In this document: positions 62,415 through 64,000 of the stretch, piece after piece
How the letters are laid out: each line of letters starts with the position of its first letter
Position numbering within the stretch: the first letter of the stretch is position 1
Assembly (NCBI GenBank): GCA_002298165.1
Contig: DBMI01000048.1
Location: 10,890-74,889 of the forward strand
Length of the DNA stretch: 64,000 bases
Reading direction: 5' to 3'
From: Desulfarculales bacterium UBA702
GTDB lineage: Bacteria; Desulfobacterota; Syntrophobacteria; Syntrophobacterales; Syntrophobacteraceae
Position numbers and translations under genes: made by a program
Notes under the pieces: generated by a model
Seen by the model: only the letters and a program-made list of their open reading frames with translations
What the model was told of the DNA's origin: nothing
Database searches by the model: none

Positions 62415-63272
62415 TTGGACGGATTCAGCGCGTTGGACCAGACTATTGGGCGGGACCGCTTCTTTTTGATCGGCGGTCCCTGCGTTATCGAGAGCGAAGA
62501 AATAGCATTCGAGGTTGCCTCTTTCCTTAAAGAGACCTGCACCCGCCTGCAGATCCCCTTTGTTTTCAAAAGCTCATATGACAAGGCAAACCGCACCTCC
62601 CTTGCCTCATACCGCGGACCCGGCCTTGAGAGCGGCTTGAGCGTGCTTTCACACATCCGAGAAAAGCTCCATGTACCGGTTTTGACCGATGTGCATGCGC
62701 CTTGCGAAGTTAAGCCGGTCAGCGAGGTTGTCGATATCCTGCAGATTCCGGCCTTTCTTTCCCGTCAGACTGATTTGCTGGTGGCTGCCGGGGAAAGTGG
62801 AAAACCTGTAAATTTGAAGAAAGCCCAGTTTCTATCGCCCGAGGATATGCTGCAGGTGGTGGAAAAGGTGCGAAAGACCGGGAACGAAAATATCCTGGTG
62901 ACCGAGCGTGGGGCACAGTTCGGCTATAACAATCTCGTTGTGGACATGCGCTCGATTCCGATCCTGTCCGAGTTCGGCTTTCCGGTCGTGTTTGACGCAA
63001 CGCACAGCGTGCAACTCCCCGGTGCTCAGGGAACCAGTTCCGGGGGCGAACGCCGTTATGTTTCAACCCTTGCCTGCGCGGCGGTTGCCGCAGGGGCTCA
63101 CGGGGTCTTCATAGAGACTCACCCCAAGCCCGACAACGCTCTCTGCGACGGCCCCAATTCACTCTACCTGAGCGAAACGGCGGGGCTTCTCGAAAGGCTT
63201 CTCGAAATATATCAGGTCGTACAAAAGGGCCGTCTTGTAGATGAGGGTAAATCATGTCTTTTGAGGAAATGA
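62415..63272 (+). CDS. kdsA: Kdo-8-phosphate synthase
   Basis: KdsA condenses phosphoenolpyruvate with arabinose-5-phosphate to Kdo-8-phosphate. It has 285 residues from a TTG at 62415, one base after the pyrG stop, with GGGAGG five bases upstream. An earlier ATG at 62328 would overlap pyrG by 86 bases and add unrelated residues. Family motifs are FLIGGPCVIESEE, FKSSYDKANRTS, TERGAQFGYNNLVVDMRS and ETHPKPDNALCDGPN. It overlaps kdsC by 19 bases. Confidence 0.96.
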   Translation: MDGFSALDQTIGRDRFFLIGGPCVIESEEIAFEVASFLKETCTRLQIPFVFKSSYDKANRTSLASYRGPGLESGLSVLSHIREKLHVPVLTDVHAPCEVKPVSEVVDILQIPAFLSRQTDLLVAAGESGKPVNLKKAQFLSPEDMLQVVEKVRKTGNENILVTERGAQFGYNNLVVDMRSIPILSEFGFPVVFDATHSVQLPGAQGTSSGGERRYVSTLACAAVAAGAHGVFIETHPKPDNALCDGPNSLYLSETAGLLERLLEIYQVVQKGRLVDEGKSCLLRK

Positions 63273-63805
63273 GCCTCGATCTTCGCGACCGGATCTCAAA
63301 GGTCCGGTTGATGATCTTCGATGTGGACGGCGTTCTTACCGACGGAAGAGTTATTTACCTGGATAACGGCACCGAAATCAAAGAATTCGACGTGCGGGAT
63401 GGACACGGCATAAAGCTCTTGCAGCGGGCGGGAATCGAAGTGGCCCTGATATCCGGCCGCGCGTGCCGCGCCGTGGAACACCGCGCCGCCGGCCTTGGCA
63501 TCGAACGTGTCTACCAGGGTATCAAGCAAAAAGTGGAAGTATATCTGCAAATTCTTGCCGACACGGGATTAAAAGAGCACCAAACCGGCTACATGGGAGA
63601 CGACCTGATCGACATACCGGTCATGCGCCGGGCAGGTTTTTCAGTGGCGGTGCCCGATGCATCTCCACATGTTTTCCCTTACGCACACTATACAACCAGG
63701 GCGAGTGGAGGACGTGGCGCGGCAAGAGAAGTCTGCGAAATGATCCTCAAGGCAAGAGATCTCTGGGAAACCGCAACCTACCGATATTTCTCCGATACTA
63801 ACTGA
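63254..63805 (+). CDS. kdsC: Kdo-8-phosphate phosphatase
   Basis: This 183-residue HAD phosphatase of the C0 (capless) kind removes phosphate from Kdo-8-phosphate. The nucleophile motif is MIFDVDGVLTDG, motif II ALISGR, and the late acids are in GYMGDDLIDIP. The final RASGGRGAAREVCEMIL tail is typical of the family. It starts inside the end of kdsA (19-base overlap), so translation is coupled. The next expected genes of this operon (lptC, lptA) are not recognisable in the last 195 bases. Confidence 0.96.
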   Translation: MSFEEMSLDLRDRISKVRLMIFDVDGVLTDGRVIYLDNGTEIKEFDVRDGHGIKLLQRAGIEVALISGRACRAVEHRAAGLGIERVYQGIKQKVEVYLQILADTGLKEHQTGYMGDDLIDIPVMRRAGFSVAVPDASPHVFPYAHYTTRASGGRGAAREVCEMILKARDLWETATYRYFSDTN

Positions 63806-64000
63806 CCCCGATTATAATTTCCTGAACTACTTCGATGATGGTCCGCGCAAACGTACTGAAAAGCTACGCTCAATCACCGGCAAGGTGATACCAGGAAAAA
63901 CATGGGGGTACCCCCAAAACCTCTCGCCGCTTTTGCGGCTGTCTGGCGCTGGGGGCGGCGGCCTTCGGCGTGGCGGAGTCGCTGTGGGCCGGCTACTTCC
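63806..64000. other. Region after kdsC with GC-rich unidentified sequence at the right edge
   Basis: It holds the hairpin ATCACC-GGCAA-GGTGAT (63873-63889) and the 12-base palindrome GGGGGTACCCCC (63904-63915). From 63901 the G+C rises sharply. All three plus frames are hard to read: ATG at 63902 (AGGA six bases upstream) gives MGVPPKPLAAFAAVWRW, while the neighbouring frame gives the more protein-like LALGAAAFGVAESLWAGYF but has no start codon. It may be the beginning of a gene cut by the window edge. Confidence 0.3.

Noticed and set aside
1..64000. CRISPR arrays, tRNA or rRNA genes, transposase genes
   Set aside because: I looked for regularly spaced repeats, T-loop-like motifs and transposase/integrase signatures and found none I could support.

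Overview
This window comes from a Gram-negative bacterium with medium-high G+C. It carries Kdo/LPS genes (kdsB, kdsA, kdsC), an RND efflux pump with a membrane-fusion protein, lipoproteins, large multi-sensor kinases, an acetate-forming enzyme fusion and an acetyl-CoA synthetase. The pyrG-kdsA-kdsC operon, the GlnE length and the wealth of PAS/Cache kinases fit an anaerobic deltaproteobacterium (Desulfobacterota, Syntrophobacteria-like). That placement is inference: there is no rRNA or tRNA gene here to fix it.

Layout. 1-8.5 kb, all minus strand: a truncated M48 metalloprotease, then carA-carB and purF (carbamoyl phosphate and purine synthesis), then kdsB. 8.7-12.2 kb, plus strand: glnE and a VapBC toxin-antitoxin pair with a clear promoter/operator. 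12.2-24.5 kb, minus strand: a small beta-grasp-like protein with an exported 5'-nucleotidase, a hydrolase, an RND pump and adaptor, a thioesterase, a giant TPR lipoprotein, rfbA and a YaiI-family protein. 24.7-33.5 kb: typA (+), an exported nitroreductase-like protein, a three-part fusion (cNMP-binding domain, acetate kinase, PduL phosphotransacylase), hemW and lepA. 33.7-41.7 kb: a signalling cluster of three related sensor kinases around one Rcp1-type response regulator. One kinase has a FixL-like PAS domain but Asn in place of the phospho-accepting His. 41.8-46.7 kb: a potassium-channel-like protein, an MFS exporter and acs. 47.1-52.2 kb: an AT-richer accessory island with an RHS relic, unknown membrane proteins and a two-gene restriction-modification system whose methylase contains three zinc ribbons. 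52.3-60.3 kb, minus strand: an RluA pseudouridine synthase, a hybrid Cache kinase, a DUF445 protein and an ABC importer (ATPase plus double permease) with no binding protein beside it. 60.5-63.8 kb, plus strand: promoter, pyrG, kdsA, kdsC.

How genes work together. Acetate can be made by the fused PduL-AckA enzyme (acetyl-CoA to acetyl phosphate to acetate plus ATP) and reactivated by Acs, so both directions of the acetate node are in one window. CarAB, PyrG and PurF feed nucleotide pools; KdsA, KdsC and KdsB make CMP-Kdo (PyrG supplies the CTP); RfbA supplies dTDP-sugars. The intergenic spaces carry several families of short palindromic repeats. The most notable items are the triple acetate fusion, the His-less FixL-like kinase, the zinc-ribbon restriction-modification pair and the promoter-embedded operators at vapBC and acs.
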